Position numbers and translations under genes: made by a program
From: Bettongia penicillata ogilbyi
Taxonomy: Eukaryota > Chordata > Mammalia > Diprotodontia > Potoroidae
Direction of reading: 5' to 3'
Assembly (NCBI GenBank): GCA_023548195.1
Contig: JAJHZJ010000009.1
Coordinates: forward strand, 1,717,501 to 1,781,500
DNA length: 64,000 bases
The notes under the pieces: model-generated
The model's database searches: none
What the model saw: only the letters and a program-made list of their open reading frames with translations
Told to the model about the DNA's origin: nothing
Shown: piece by piece, positions 22,106-64,000 of the stretch
Numbering within the stretch: the first letter of the stretch is position 1
Layout of the letters: each line of letters starts with the position of its first letter

Positions 22106-22726
22106 CTCTCTATGGAGAGAGGTAGAGGGGATACAGATATAATTAGCAGTATCATATATAATGATATGCAGTTATGTCTTAGTACCATTAGAAAGTTGAA
22201 GGAATAGCATCTGCTAGTGCCACTAGAGATGGAGCAGGGATACACCCAATAGGAGTATATCTTGTAATACTCAATTTTTCTAACATTGCAATTAAGGTAA
22301 AATATGTTTGAAAGAAGTCATTTATGTTCAAATCATACTGATTACTTTTAATCTGTACCTGAGAAAGGGCTGTAACTCCTTAAGTAGCTATGCAATGTCT
22401 CTTTTCTGGATAAATGAATTGACGTTTACTGATAACAATATAATGATAATTTGCAGAACCTTAAATGACTGTGGCTCTAAAATTGATATGAATAACGTTT
22501 GGTCTACTGATTAGACCACAAACATGAACTAGTTGAATGTTGGTTTCTTGCCAGAGATCCACTATGGATGAAAAGATAAGGTCAATTGAGCCCCCTTTCT
22601 AAATAAGAGATGTTTTCCAAACTGCACTCACTGTATAGATTTGTTTTGAAAAACATAAAATAAATTTATTTATTGTAACAAATTCATTTTCCCCATGATT
22701 TTGGTCATTTTTTAATCACTTCATAA
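22106..22726. repeat. Duplicated blocks Y copy 2 + X copy 3
   Basis: Y (22106-22244) then X (22245-22726), the same order as the Y-X junction at 21296/21297. The matching frame at 22308-22514 is identical to 20743-20949. Confidence 0.9.
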
Positions 22727-23019
22727 ATACACTTACAATAGGCTACACATTTATTTAAGAAGGTTGGTTATAGTTCACACATCTTGGTTAATAGGGCTTT
22801 CCTTTTAGAAATACAGTATCAGAGGTTTTCCTAGATGGAAAAAAAATGTCAATACAGCCTTATACTCTGTCAGTCTAGGTGAATTTGGACAAGCTTTATT
22901 TAGCTACTTAATTTAGACACACATGCCACTGTTGCAGTCTGAAATAGCCATCCATCTTCTATGTATTAAACATACTTTCCCTTTTTGTAAACCTTGTTTT
23001 AGACATATCTAGTCAACCA

Positions 23020-23240
23020 TTAAGACTCTAATGTTCACTTCAGATCAAATAATGGTCAGAAGTACAATAAGAAAGGACTGTAATTCTTTCAACCCCAAAT
23101 GGCACAGGAGGTCAGCTAGAAGCCCAAGGACAATGGGTAAGAGATGCCACCAGCTAAGTCAGCATCAGCTTACTGCAACTATATCAGCATCTACTAGTGC
23201 TGCTAGAGATGGACCAGGGATAGTGTATCCCAGGAATGCT
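23020..23240. repeat. Diverged relative of the X/Y blocks
   Basis: 'gttcacttcagatcaaataatgg...aataagaaaggactgtaattc' and 'cagcatctactagtgctgctagagatggaccagggata' resemble 'gttcaaatcatactg...gagaaagggctgtaactcc' and 'agcatctgctagtgccactagagatggagcagggata' in the blocks. This suggests that the blocks derive from an older interspersed element. Confidence 0.5.
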
Positions 23241-23870
23241 TTGCGTCTAGAGGCAGTATGAGCAGAATCTTCCCTATAAAGCCTCAAGGTGGTCAGAAAA
23301 GCCCCAGGATAGGAAGCTGGGAACCAGAAGACATCACCACAACAGAGACCAGAACACCCCAGGCCCAGGGGCTCAGAGGCTTCTAACACTCTGTTCTGAA
23401 ATGCTACAGAGGGTGTTGAAAATCCAATGCTCAGAACCTTAAAGATCAGGAGTTCTTAACCCTATTAGTGAAGGTTACCAGTAGAATGCAGATGACGGAG
23501 GACAGGCCCAAAACCACTGCACGCAGAAGCACGTTAAGAGACTGTCCCTGGCACAGAGTCCTAATTCAGGAGCTAAAGCTGGAGAAATAAGTAAATCAAA
23601 GAAAAGAGGAATCAATATCAAAAATTACTGTAAATCTAGAAATTCCCCCAAATGAAAAAACATGTAACTATAACAGCTGCAAGCAGAGGCACCATGGAAA
23701 AGAAATGGATTTTGAAGGAAAACATAAATAGTGAAATAAAATCTCTCCTGGAGGAAAGAATTGAAAAGATATTAAATAACTTAGAAGAGAATGTGGTAAA
23801 CTTTATCTAAGAAACAGAAACTAGAATATACCAAAAAAAAAACCAAAACAAAAAACCTGTGACTCCATGA
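23240..23870 (+). repeat. Probable L1 5' part, sense
   Basis: 5'UTR-like sequence followed by a degenerate frame rich in charged heptads (KKWILKENINSEIKSLLEER IEKILNNLEENV) like the L1 ORF1 coiled coil. Assignment by pattern only. Confidence 0.45.
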
Positions 23871-23979
23871 GATGGCAAAAATTATTATAACAAAATCAAA
23901 AAGGTTTTAAAATATAAAATATGAGATATTTGTTTATAAAAAGCCTACTGACCTGGAAACTAGATCCAGGGGAAATAAT

Positions 23980-24790
23980 TTAGTTTTCTTTTTTAAAAAT
24001 TTAATTTTAGTTTTCAACATTCACTTTTATAAGATTTTGAGTTCTAAACTTTTCTCTCTTCCCTCCCCTCTCTGCTCCCCAAGATGGCATGTAATCTAAT
24101 ATAGGCTATATGTGTACAATCATATTAAGCATATTTCCACATTAGTCATGTTGTAAAGAAGAATCAGAACCAAAGGGAAAAACCACAAGAAAGAAAAAAA
24201 ACAAAAAAAGAGAGAATAGTATGCTTCAATCTGCATTCAGACTCCATAGTTCTTTCTCTGGATGAAGGAGAGGTAATTTTAAAATTACTGGATTTAATGA
24301 AAACCACATTTTTTATAAAAGCCAAGACATTATAATTTATTATTTTTTAAGTACAGAGATTTATTTTTTTTAGTTCTGAATTCTCTCCCTCCTTTTCTCC
24401 CCTCCCTTACCCAATGAAAAAGCATGAAAAACAAAACTTATTACAAATATATGTAGTCATGCATGACAAAATTGCATATCAGCCATACCTTCTTCCCCTC
24501 TAAAAAAGCAAGAAAAAAATGCACTCTGAGTCCATCAGCACACTCTCTGCAGGTGAATAGCGTGCATCCTTTGGAATTGTGGTAGGTCCCTGTGGTGCTC
24601 ACGTAGTTGTCCTCCTGGCATTGCTTACTTCATTTTGCATCAGTTCACAAAGGTTTGGAAATAATTTCTTTCATCATGTCTTACAGCACAATAGTATTTG
24701 TCACATTCATATACCATAACTTGTTGAGCCATCCCCAATGGGGATCCCTTAAGTTTCCGATTCTTTGCCACCACTAAAAATTTATTTTTG
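23980..24790 (-). repeat. L1 3' end(s), antisense
   Basis: Two consecutive A/T-rich 3' UTR-like stretches (23980-24270 and 24340-24640), then minus-strand ORF2 C-terminus remnants (KNKFLVVAKNRKLKGSP, then YECDKYYCAVRHDERN). Confidence 0.75.
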
Positions 24791-24835
24791 TACATATGGA
24801 TCTTTTTCCTCTTTCTTTGCTCTTTTTGGTGGATA

Positions 24836-24965
24836 GCCTGGAAGAGAAGTGAGGCTGGTGACCTGCACAGCCCTCCCTCACTCAAAACACAGTCAAGTGC
24901 TAGTCATGTCATCATCCCTCTGATGGCATGGTCTTCTTTGGCAATGAAGGACAAACACGATCCTG
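24836..24965 (-). repeat. RTE-derived SINE, antisense
   Basis: 'agaagtgaggctggtgacctgcacagccctccctcactc ... gtcatgtcatcatccctctgatggcatggtcttctttggcaatgaaggac'. Confidence 0.75.
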
Positions 24966-25119
24966 TGAGTAGATGCAGCTGGTTGGGTAACTCAGCTTCC
25001 CTTCCTTCCCCCTCCCTTCCCATCTTTTCCTTTCCCAAAACCTTGGATGACAATGAGCCCCTGCCCAAGGACTCTTCTGAATCCTCCTAGCTTTAGAGTG
25101 ATTGCCATTAGTAATTGTT

Positions 25120-25465
25120 GCTGTTTCGCACCCAGCCTGACGTCTTTGCTTTTCTTGACCTTATTAAAGGGGCCAAGCCCTGGCTATTTCTTAAATGGGC
25201 CTATTCAATGAATGGGCATTAGCTCACCCTAAGTGAGTGCCTGCAAAGACCTTGGCCTAAAGGACCCAAGGTCACCCGGTGCATCCTGGGCAATCTCCAG
25301 TCATCCTGATGAATATCTGGTCACTGAATTCAGATGGCTCTGGAGGAGAAGTGAGGCTAGTGACCTGCACAGCCCTCCCTCACTCAAAACAAAGTCAGGT
25401 GCAAATCATGTCATCATTTCTCTGATGGCATGGTCTTCTTCAGCAATGAAGGATGAATACAAGAT
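25120..25465 (-). repeat. RTE-derived SINE, antisense, longer copy
   Basis: Includes the same end as 24836-24965 plus the upstream part 'ttcttaaatgggcctattcaatgaatgggcattagc ... gtgcatcctgggcaatctccagtcatcctgatgaatatctgg'. The same order occurs at 61560-61885. Confidence 0.75.
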
Positions 25466-26880
25466 AAGATGAATAGCCTTAATAGTTGTACCTTTGCTGG
25501 GGCAAATGATATGCAGTTTAATAGCCTTTTAGGCACAATTCCCAATTGCTGTCCAGAATGGTTAGACTGATTCACAATTCTACCAATTGCATTAGTATAC
25601 TTGTTTTTCCCATGTTATTTTCTTTTTTGTCATCTTAGCCAATATGATGCGTATGAGATGGTACCTCAGGGTTGTCTTAATCTGCATATCTCCATTGGTG
25701 ATTTACAGCATTGTTTCATATGGCAGTTGATGGATTTGGTTTCTTCCTTTGAAAACTGCCTATTCATATTTGTTGGTCATTTATCAGTTGGGGAATGGTT
25801 CCTATAATTGTACATTTGCCTCAGTTCCCTATACATTTTAGAAATGAGATCTTTGTCAGAAAAACTTATGGCAAATAATTTCTCCAGTTTCTTGTTTTTC
25901 TTACAATTTTAGCTGCACTGGTTCTGTTTGGGCAAAATCTTTTAAATTTTAGATAATCAAAATTATTCATTTTACCTCCTGAAAACTCTTCTATTCCTTT
26001 CCCTATCCATAGATGTGACAGGAAATTTTCCCTCTGATACAGTAATTTTCTTCTGCTAGCACTTTTTATTTCTAAATCATGAGCTCATTTTTGAGCTTAT
26101 GATGGTATATCGTATGAGATGTTAGTCTATGCTAGTTTCTGCTAGACTTCTTTCCTGTTCTCCCAGCAGTTTTTGTCAAATAGAGCTCTTGTTCTCCGTA
26201 ACTGGGATCTCTGGGTTTATGAAACAAAATGTTACTGTGTTCATTTTCTTTTGTATATTAGGTACCTAATCTGTTTCACTGATCAAGCTATTTCTTACCA
26301 TGTACCCAACTCTTCTGACAATTACAGCTTTGCAATATAGTTGACATCTGGTACTCCTAGTCCCCTTTCCTTACCTTTTTTTTCATTTATTCCCTTGATA
26401 TTCTTAACCTTTTATTCCTTCATATGAATTTTGTTATTTTTTCTAGTTCTATAAAGTAATTCTTTGATTATGGAACTGAATAAGTAATATTGTCATTTTT
26501 ATTATATTGGCTCAGTCTATTCAATTAATTTTTCTCTGATCTGTCTTTGTGGGAAAAGAGTTTCAAAACTGTGTTCATATAGTTCCTATGTATGTCTTGG
26601 CAGGTAGACTCCCAAATATTATATAGTATCTGTTGTTATTTTAATAAAATTTCTCTATTTCTTCCTGAAGGATTTTGTTGGTAATACACAGAAATGCTGA
26701 TGATTTGTGTGGTTTTATTTTATATTCTGAAACTTTGCTGAAATTGTTCATTGTTTTGAGTACTTTTTAAGGTGACTCTAGGTTTCTTTAGGTAAACCAT
26801 CATATTATGTACAAAAAGTGACAGTTTTGTTTCCTCATTGCCTATGCTTATTTCTTTAATTCTGGACATTATACTTTAAA
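25466..26880 (-). repeat. L1 ORF2, antisense
   Basis: Continues the L1 of 24340-24790 beyond the nested SINEs: 'cccaattgctgtccagaatggttagactgattcacaattc', 'aatctgcatatctccattgg', 'ctggtactcctagtccccttt' and 'gtgttcatatagttcctatgtatgtcttggcaggtagactccc' are marsupial L1 ORF2 antisense signatures shared with 47-51 kb. Confidence 0.8.
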
Positions 26881-27850
26881 GAATTATAAATGAAAATTGC
26901 CCAGATCTGTTACAACCAGGGGACATAATAAAGACAGAACCTACTAATCATCTTCTGAAAGAAACCCCAAAAGTGAAAGTCTCAGGAATGTCACAGTCAA
27001 AATCCAAAAGCTTCCAGATCAAAGAAAAAAATATACAAATTTCCATCAACAAGAAATTCAAGTAATGAGGAACTACAGTCAGGATCACATAAGACCTGGT
27101 AGCTTTTACTACAAATAGGAGAGATCTTGGAATACAATGTTCCAAAAGGCAAATAATCTGGGTTTACAACCAAGAATAAATTACTTTGTAAATCTAAGTA
27201 TAATCCTACAAAGAAAAAAAAGTGAACCTGCTATGGAACAGAAGACTTTCAAGTATTTCTGATTAAAAAGACCAGAGTAAGCAGATTAAGAACTTTGAAA
27301 TATTAACAGTCTAGAGAAACCTGGAAATGTAAGTTTATTTGGAAGGAATTGAACAATGTTACTAACATGGAGAGAATAAATGAGTGTCCCTTTATAACCT
27401 TAATCTTTTCAAAGAGTGTGAGGGAGTAAAACGGTGATGAAGATGGGTAGGGGGCAGGGCAGAACATAGATTTGCTTTGAGGGTTTGAAGAAAGGAAAGA
27501 AAGTAAAAGCAGAGTATTACTAATGTGAAAAGGAGGAAGAAGGGCATGAAACCACTATTATAAATGGGGAATAGGAAAAGAATTTGCAAATATGGAAGAG
27601 GTGGGAGGCACTGGCAGGAGATGAACCTCTTATTTAAAATGAAGAAAAGAGAGTTGAACACATACTGTATTTGGTGCAGAAAGAAGGCCACGGCAGGGGG
27701 TTGGTGTGCGGGGTGGTGGCAAAAGGGAAGATAGTACAAAGATGGGAATAGTCCTAAGCCAAACAAAATTCCTGATCCTGAAGGGAGTACGGTATGGGAG
27801 GAGGAAGGAAAGCAAAGAATTAGACTCTAAAGGGGTGCTTCAAGATGGTT
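26881..27850 (+). repeat. L1 ORF1/inter-ORF fragment, sense
   Basis: Degenerate frame reads QIKEKNIQISINKKFK, then VRIT-DLVAF, then YNQE, like the RNA-binding C-terminal half of L1 ORF1p (R-T-DL...). It then passes into purine-rich inter-ORF sequence. Confidence 0.6.
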
Positions 27851-28195
27851 TTTTAGACATTTGGGGAATGGCTAAACAAACATTATATTCACATGAATGT
27901 AATGAAATATTGTGCCTTAAGAAATTGTGAGATGATTGCAGAATCTTGTGAGAAATACTAGGAGACAGTTTATATGAGGGTAACAACATTGTAAAGAAAA
28001 ACAACTTTGAAAGACTTAAGCCTGTTGAAAGCGATAATGAACCACATCTCCGAAGGGTCTATGAAGAAACTCTATTTTCCACTTGAGGACAGGGGTGATG
28101 AACAAACACAAGGATGGCAAAAAGAGACATAGATCTCTGGCTGGGGTATCGAGTTAATTTATTTTGCTTGGTTACGTTTATTTGTTACAAAGACT
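27851..28195 (+). repeat. L1 3' end, sense
   Basis: 'ggggaatggctaaacaaacattatattcacatgaatgtaatgaaatattgtgcc ... aacaacattgtaaagaaaaacaactttgaaagacttaag'; the frame WGMAKQTLYSHECNEILCLK is the marsupial L1 ORF2 C-terminus. Confidence 0.75.
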
Positions 28196-28254
28196 CCCCT
28201 CCCTTTACACCTATATGATTGTAATAGCCGGCGGGGGGCTCTCCCCACTCCAGT

Positions 28255-28555
28255 TCATCCTCCATTAAACTGCCAAAGTGATTTTCTTAAAATGCAAGTC
28301 TAACCGTGTCACCTCCGCATTCAGTAAACTTCAGCGCCTCCACATCCCTTCAAAGATAACTATATAAAATCCGCTGGCATTTAAAGTTCTTCATACTATG
28401 CTCTCCCCCCCTCCCCACCCAGGCCTCTCTATTTCTTTCTCAATAACCAATAACCTGACGCCACTAGGCTGCCTTCCTGGACTTTATCTCGGTCTCCAGA
28501 ATCTCATCATCCTGAAATCCTCTGAGAGAGACACAGACAGACAGACAGGCAGAAT
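28255..28555 (+). repeat. L2 LINE fragment
   Basis: 'gccaaagtgattttcttaaaatgcaagtctaaccgtgtcacctccgcattcagtaaacttcagcgcctccacatccc' is L2 consensus wording. It ends where the CpG island begins. Confidence 0.8.
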
Positions 28556-28832
28556 TACCTGCCTGGCCTCACGTCCCAGCCTCCCGGGGCCCCGCTTCCG
28601 CCTGTCCCGGCTCTACCACGTGTGCCCACAGTGGCTGGCCCGCTGCACGCCGGGAGCTCCCGGCCTTCGCTTCTCTCGGTGCATCCCTGGCTCAGGAGTC
28701 TCTAACGCTCGACGGCGGCTCGGAGCGGGATGGCGGCGGGGACGGACCCCTGAGGGGAGGGGGGCACGTCGCAGCGCAGCCTCACACAGCTCGGTACACA
28801 GGCAGACAAGACCCCCGCCCGGGGCGTTCGGG

Positions 28833-28840
28833 ACTTCCGG
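28833..28840 (+). promoter_or_regulatory. ETS-type site ACTTCCGG (distal copy)
   Basis: Matches the CCGGAAGT consensus of ELK/GABPA on the minus strand; the first of two in the CpG island. Confidence 0.5.
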
Positions 28841-28887
28841 GCGCGAGCGCCAGAAGTCGGGCAGCGGTTTCCTTCCTTCCGCCGATG

Positions 28888-28901
28888 GTTTCCTTGGCAA
28901 C
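28888..28901 (+). promoter_or_regulatory. RFX-like X-box GTTTCCTTGGCAAC
   Basis: An imperfect palindrome close to the RFX consensus GTTGCCATGGCAAC, inside the CpG island and 8 bp before an ETS site. Binding is inferred from the motif only. Confidence 0.5.
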
Positions 28902-28908
28902 AAGCCCC

Positions 28909-28916
28909 ACTTCCGG
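28909..28916 (+). promoter_or_regulatory. ETS-type site ACTTCCGG (proximal copy)
   Basis: Second CCGGAAGT-type site, 76 bp from the first and just downstream of the X-box-like palindrome. Confidence 0.5.
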
Positions 28917-28990
28917 CCTCGAGGGGACGCTTCCCGCCCGAAGCCACACCCTCTGCCCCGCCCCGGAGCGCGAGGACGCCGTGGGCGCTG

Positions 28991-28995
28991 ATTGG
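28991..28995 (-). promoter_or_regulatory. CCAAT box (NF-Y site, inverted ATTGG)
   Basis: GCTGATTGGTCC reads as CCAAT on the minus strand about 150 bp upstream of the ATG. NF-Y boxes next to CHR elements are the standard architecture of G2/M promoters. Confidence 0.7.
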
Positions 28996-28999
28996 TCCG

Positions 29000-29005
29000 T
29001 TTGAA
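29000..29005 (+). promoter_or_regulatory. CHR element TTTGAA (DREAM/MuvB site)
   Basis: TTTGAA is the canonical cell-cycle genes homology region bound by LIN54 in DREAM and MMB. It lies 4 bp after the CCAAT box and 139 bp before the ATG. Human and mouse KIF23 are reported to be controlled through a CHR; this site is the obvious candidate counterpart. Confidence 0.75.
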
Positions 29006-29144
29006 ATGCGCCGGGGCGCGCGCGAGGCGACCGCTTGGGCTGTGCGTCGGGGAGCTTCGGGACGCGACCGCGGCGACAGCGACCCCCCAGCCTGCCCGCC
29101 AGCTCTCCCCGCCGCCTGCCGCCGATAGCGCGGCCGCTGCGGCC

Positions 29145-62259
<33,115 letters not shown>

Positions 62260-62690
62260 TTTGAGCTTCATTCTAATAAAGGATTTTTTTCATGTTATTG
62301 ATTTCTTTTGAATCAAACAGCTGTGCTATTTTGTGAAAACAAAAACTTGCTTTATTTAACATCGCATACCTCATAGCTGTTGGCTGTGCTATATACACTG
62401 GGCAAAGAGAGCAACACTTCCCCGTCTCCAAAGACATGTATTCAAATTCTCCATACATCCTGCTGTACTTACGAATTTCAGAAAGAAAACTCTTTACTTG
62501 TTTGTATATTAACTTCTGATTATGCTATTTTGTGTATATTTTTGTATACTCTTATAGATAATCATGCAAGGCTTTGCCTTGGGGAAAGAGGGTGGTGTAT
62601 TTGGCTCGTGTTCTTTTATAGAATTCTTTTATACTTTTTCCAACTTAGATCTCATTTTTAGGTTGAAAATAAAACACATGCTGCTATTTA
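62260..62690 (+). other. KIF23: KIF23 3' UTR (end approximate)
   Basis: The stretch after the stop codon runs to about 20 nt past the AATAAA at 62668-62673. It is AT-rich without repeats that I recognise. Another AATAAA at 62275-62280, 16 nt after the stop, could give a very short UTR. Confidence 0.6.
62668..62673 (+). terminator. Poly(A) signal AATAAA, probable KIF23 main site
   Basis: Canonical hexamer about 410 nt after the stop, followed by CACATGCTG and T-containing sequence. No cleavage data; chosen because it is the first canonical signal at a plausible UTR length. Confidence 0.55.
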
Positions 62691-62699
62691 GCTACAAAA

Positions 62700-63185
62700 A
62701 TGCACTTTAGACATGTTTTGCTGGCAATTCAAACTTTCATAACAAAGTGAATTCAGTGATTGTCTTATCAGAATTCATATTGGAAAGTGAATTGTGTTGA
62801 ATTTCAGTATATATACATAATCAGTTTTCTGGCATCTGACTATGATAAATGACCTAGGATAAAAAGCACTAAAAATATGAAGTGTATAATATGAAAAGAC
62901 ATTTTCGTTTTAAATTGCAACTGTATTATATAAATTAGAAAAAATTTTTAGGGTATTTTATTAAGTGGAATTACCAGTTAATAAACATATATCTATATAT
63001 AAAATGTATCTTTGGAAACAATTTGAAAAATATAACCAGCAAACACATTTAAAGTATTTTGTATCACTTTGTGTTTCTAAATTATATAATAAGAATATAC
63101 TCTATTTGAATAAATTTGAATTTTTTTTTTTGAAAATGGTTTTTAACACACATGAGTGCAGAGGAATCAATTTCTTGGCCTCGAA
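62700..63185. other. Downstream flank of KIF23, nothing recognised
   Basis: AT-rich; a late AATAAA at about 63108 could be an alternative distal poly(A) signal. Confidence 0.4.
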
Positions 63186-63189
63186 TTAG

Positions 63190-63260
63190 ATAATATTTGT
63201 GAAGCGTTCGGCACAGTGCCTCACACTTAGTAGTTGCTATTTAAATGCTTATTACCTCCC
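63190..63260 (+). repeat. L2/MIR 3' end trace
   Basis: 'gtgaagcgttcggcacagtgcctcacacttagtagttgctatttaaatgcttatt'. Confidence 0.65.
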
Positions 63261-63574
63261 CCACACTACTTGGAATTGAAGGGCTTCTGAGTTCCCTAAT
63301 CTGTCCTTCGTACTTGAACTGAAATTCCTTCCACAATTCTCGGGTCATTTGATCCCTCTCCTTGATGACTTTGAGTCTTGGAGGATTTATGCCTTATGAG
63401 ACAGGCCATTTTCCTTTTGGATAGCATCAATGTGAAGAAATCTTTCATTATATTGACCTTAAGATTATCAGGCTGAAATCATGTTTTGATAAATACCAAG
63501 GGGAGTTATAATGGGATTTTGTTTGAGCCTCAATAAGTTTTTGTTATATAGAAACTTTCATTGGTGATACGTAT

Positions 63575-63725
63575 TGTAACCAAGACCACAGGCCTTGGGC
63601 TCAGGAGACCGGCTCATGCTTCCTAGTACAAATCACTTAGCTCATCATTATTATTCAGACATTACTAGAAATCGTTTAACCCTGAGCCTCAGTTTCTTCA
63701 TCTATAAAATGGGGATGACACTTGT
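63575..63725 (+). repeat. MIR-like SINE
   Basis: 'gggctcaggagaccggctcatgc ... aatcacttagctc' then 'accctgagcctcagtttcttcatctataaaatggggatgacac'. Confidence 0.7.
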
Positions 63726-64000
63726 ACCGCTACTTCTGCCCGTTTTATTACCACAATGAAGCAGCCCTCATTTTACCATTGTGACACTGAAGCACATCCA
63801 CTGACTGATCTGACTGCCAAAAGGAACTGGTAATCTTTGCACCACAATGGTTCTTTCAATTTGCATTGCCCTGGCTTTTACCAAATGCAATTGTGAATTT
63901 TGGGAAGAAGCCTCTAGTTTCCTTTGAAGCTGCTGCTTTTCCATTTTTACAGCTGAATTTAAAGCTTAGAAAGGACTGACTTTATTCATTGTTATAGCAA

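Noticed and set aside
28398..28991. 197-codon plus-strand open frame upstream of KIF23
   Set aside because: It begins in an L2 fragment and continues into the GC-rich island; composition-driven, and it ends at the CCAAT box region.

Overview
The window is a piece of a mammalian, very probably marsupial, genome. The gene content is mammalian. The repeat landscape is the marsupial signature: tRNA-derived SINEs beginning GGTGGCACAGTGGATAGAG, RTE-derived SINEs, abundant L1 in both directions, fossil CR1/L3 and L2, MIR-like SINEs and LTRs. The species cannot be fixed from the sequence alone. No bacterial-type genes, CRISPR arrays or structural RNA genes were seen.

Two protein-coding genes lie on the plus strand. 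(1) The 3' end of PAQR5 (membrane progestin receptor gamma) occupies about 12.5-18.2 kb. Three exons join in phase to give the last 160 residues, with the conserved ERLAPG and HSHQLFH motifs. Its earlier exons were not found, so positions 1-12539 are read as PAQR5 intron. (2) The complete KIF23 gene (MKLP1/CHO1, the kinesin-6 of centralspindlin) runs from a CpG-island promoter (about 28.56-29.6 kb, ATG at 29145) to a stop at 62257-62259 and a poly(A) signal at 62668. I could place 23 constitutive coding exons, all phase-compatible. Together they total 2907 nt and encode 968 residues. I also placed a 42-nt in-frame cassette exon inside the motor domain that no long ORF reveals. The PAQR5-KIF23 order matches the human order as I recall it.

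Layout: 1-12.5 kb PAQR5 intron with L1, LTR, CR1, MIR and RTE-SINE debris; 12.5-18.2 kb PAQR5 exons, with a retrocopy of a utrophin-like spectrin repeat and a 99-bp perfect purine/pyrimidine alternation between them; 18.2-28.5 kb intergenic, including a near-identical duplicated block (20.7-22.7 kb) and a run of L1 fragments; 28.5-29.6 kb promoter with CCAAT box, CHR element, two ETS sites and an RFX-like X-box; 29.2-62.3 kb KIF23 exons and introns, intron 14 being swollen by nested antisense L1; 62.3-64 kb 3' UTR and flank.

The most interesting points are: the KIF23 cassette exon; a shifted splice acceptor at KIF23 exon 19 next to the Aurora B/14-3-3 motif; a 14-residue motor-neck segment absent from human KIF23 as I recall it; the utrophin-like retropseudogene; an L1 5'UTR-only insertion with target-site duplication; two clean MITEs (hAT and mariner type); and a G52 homopolymer in KIF23 intron 18.
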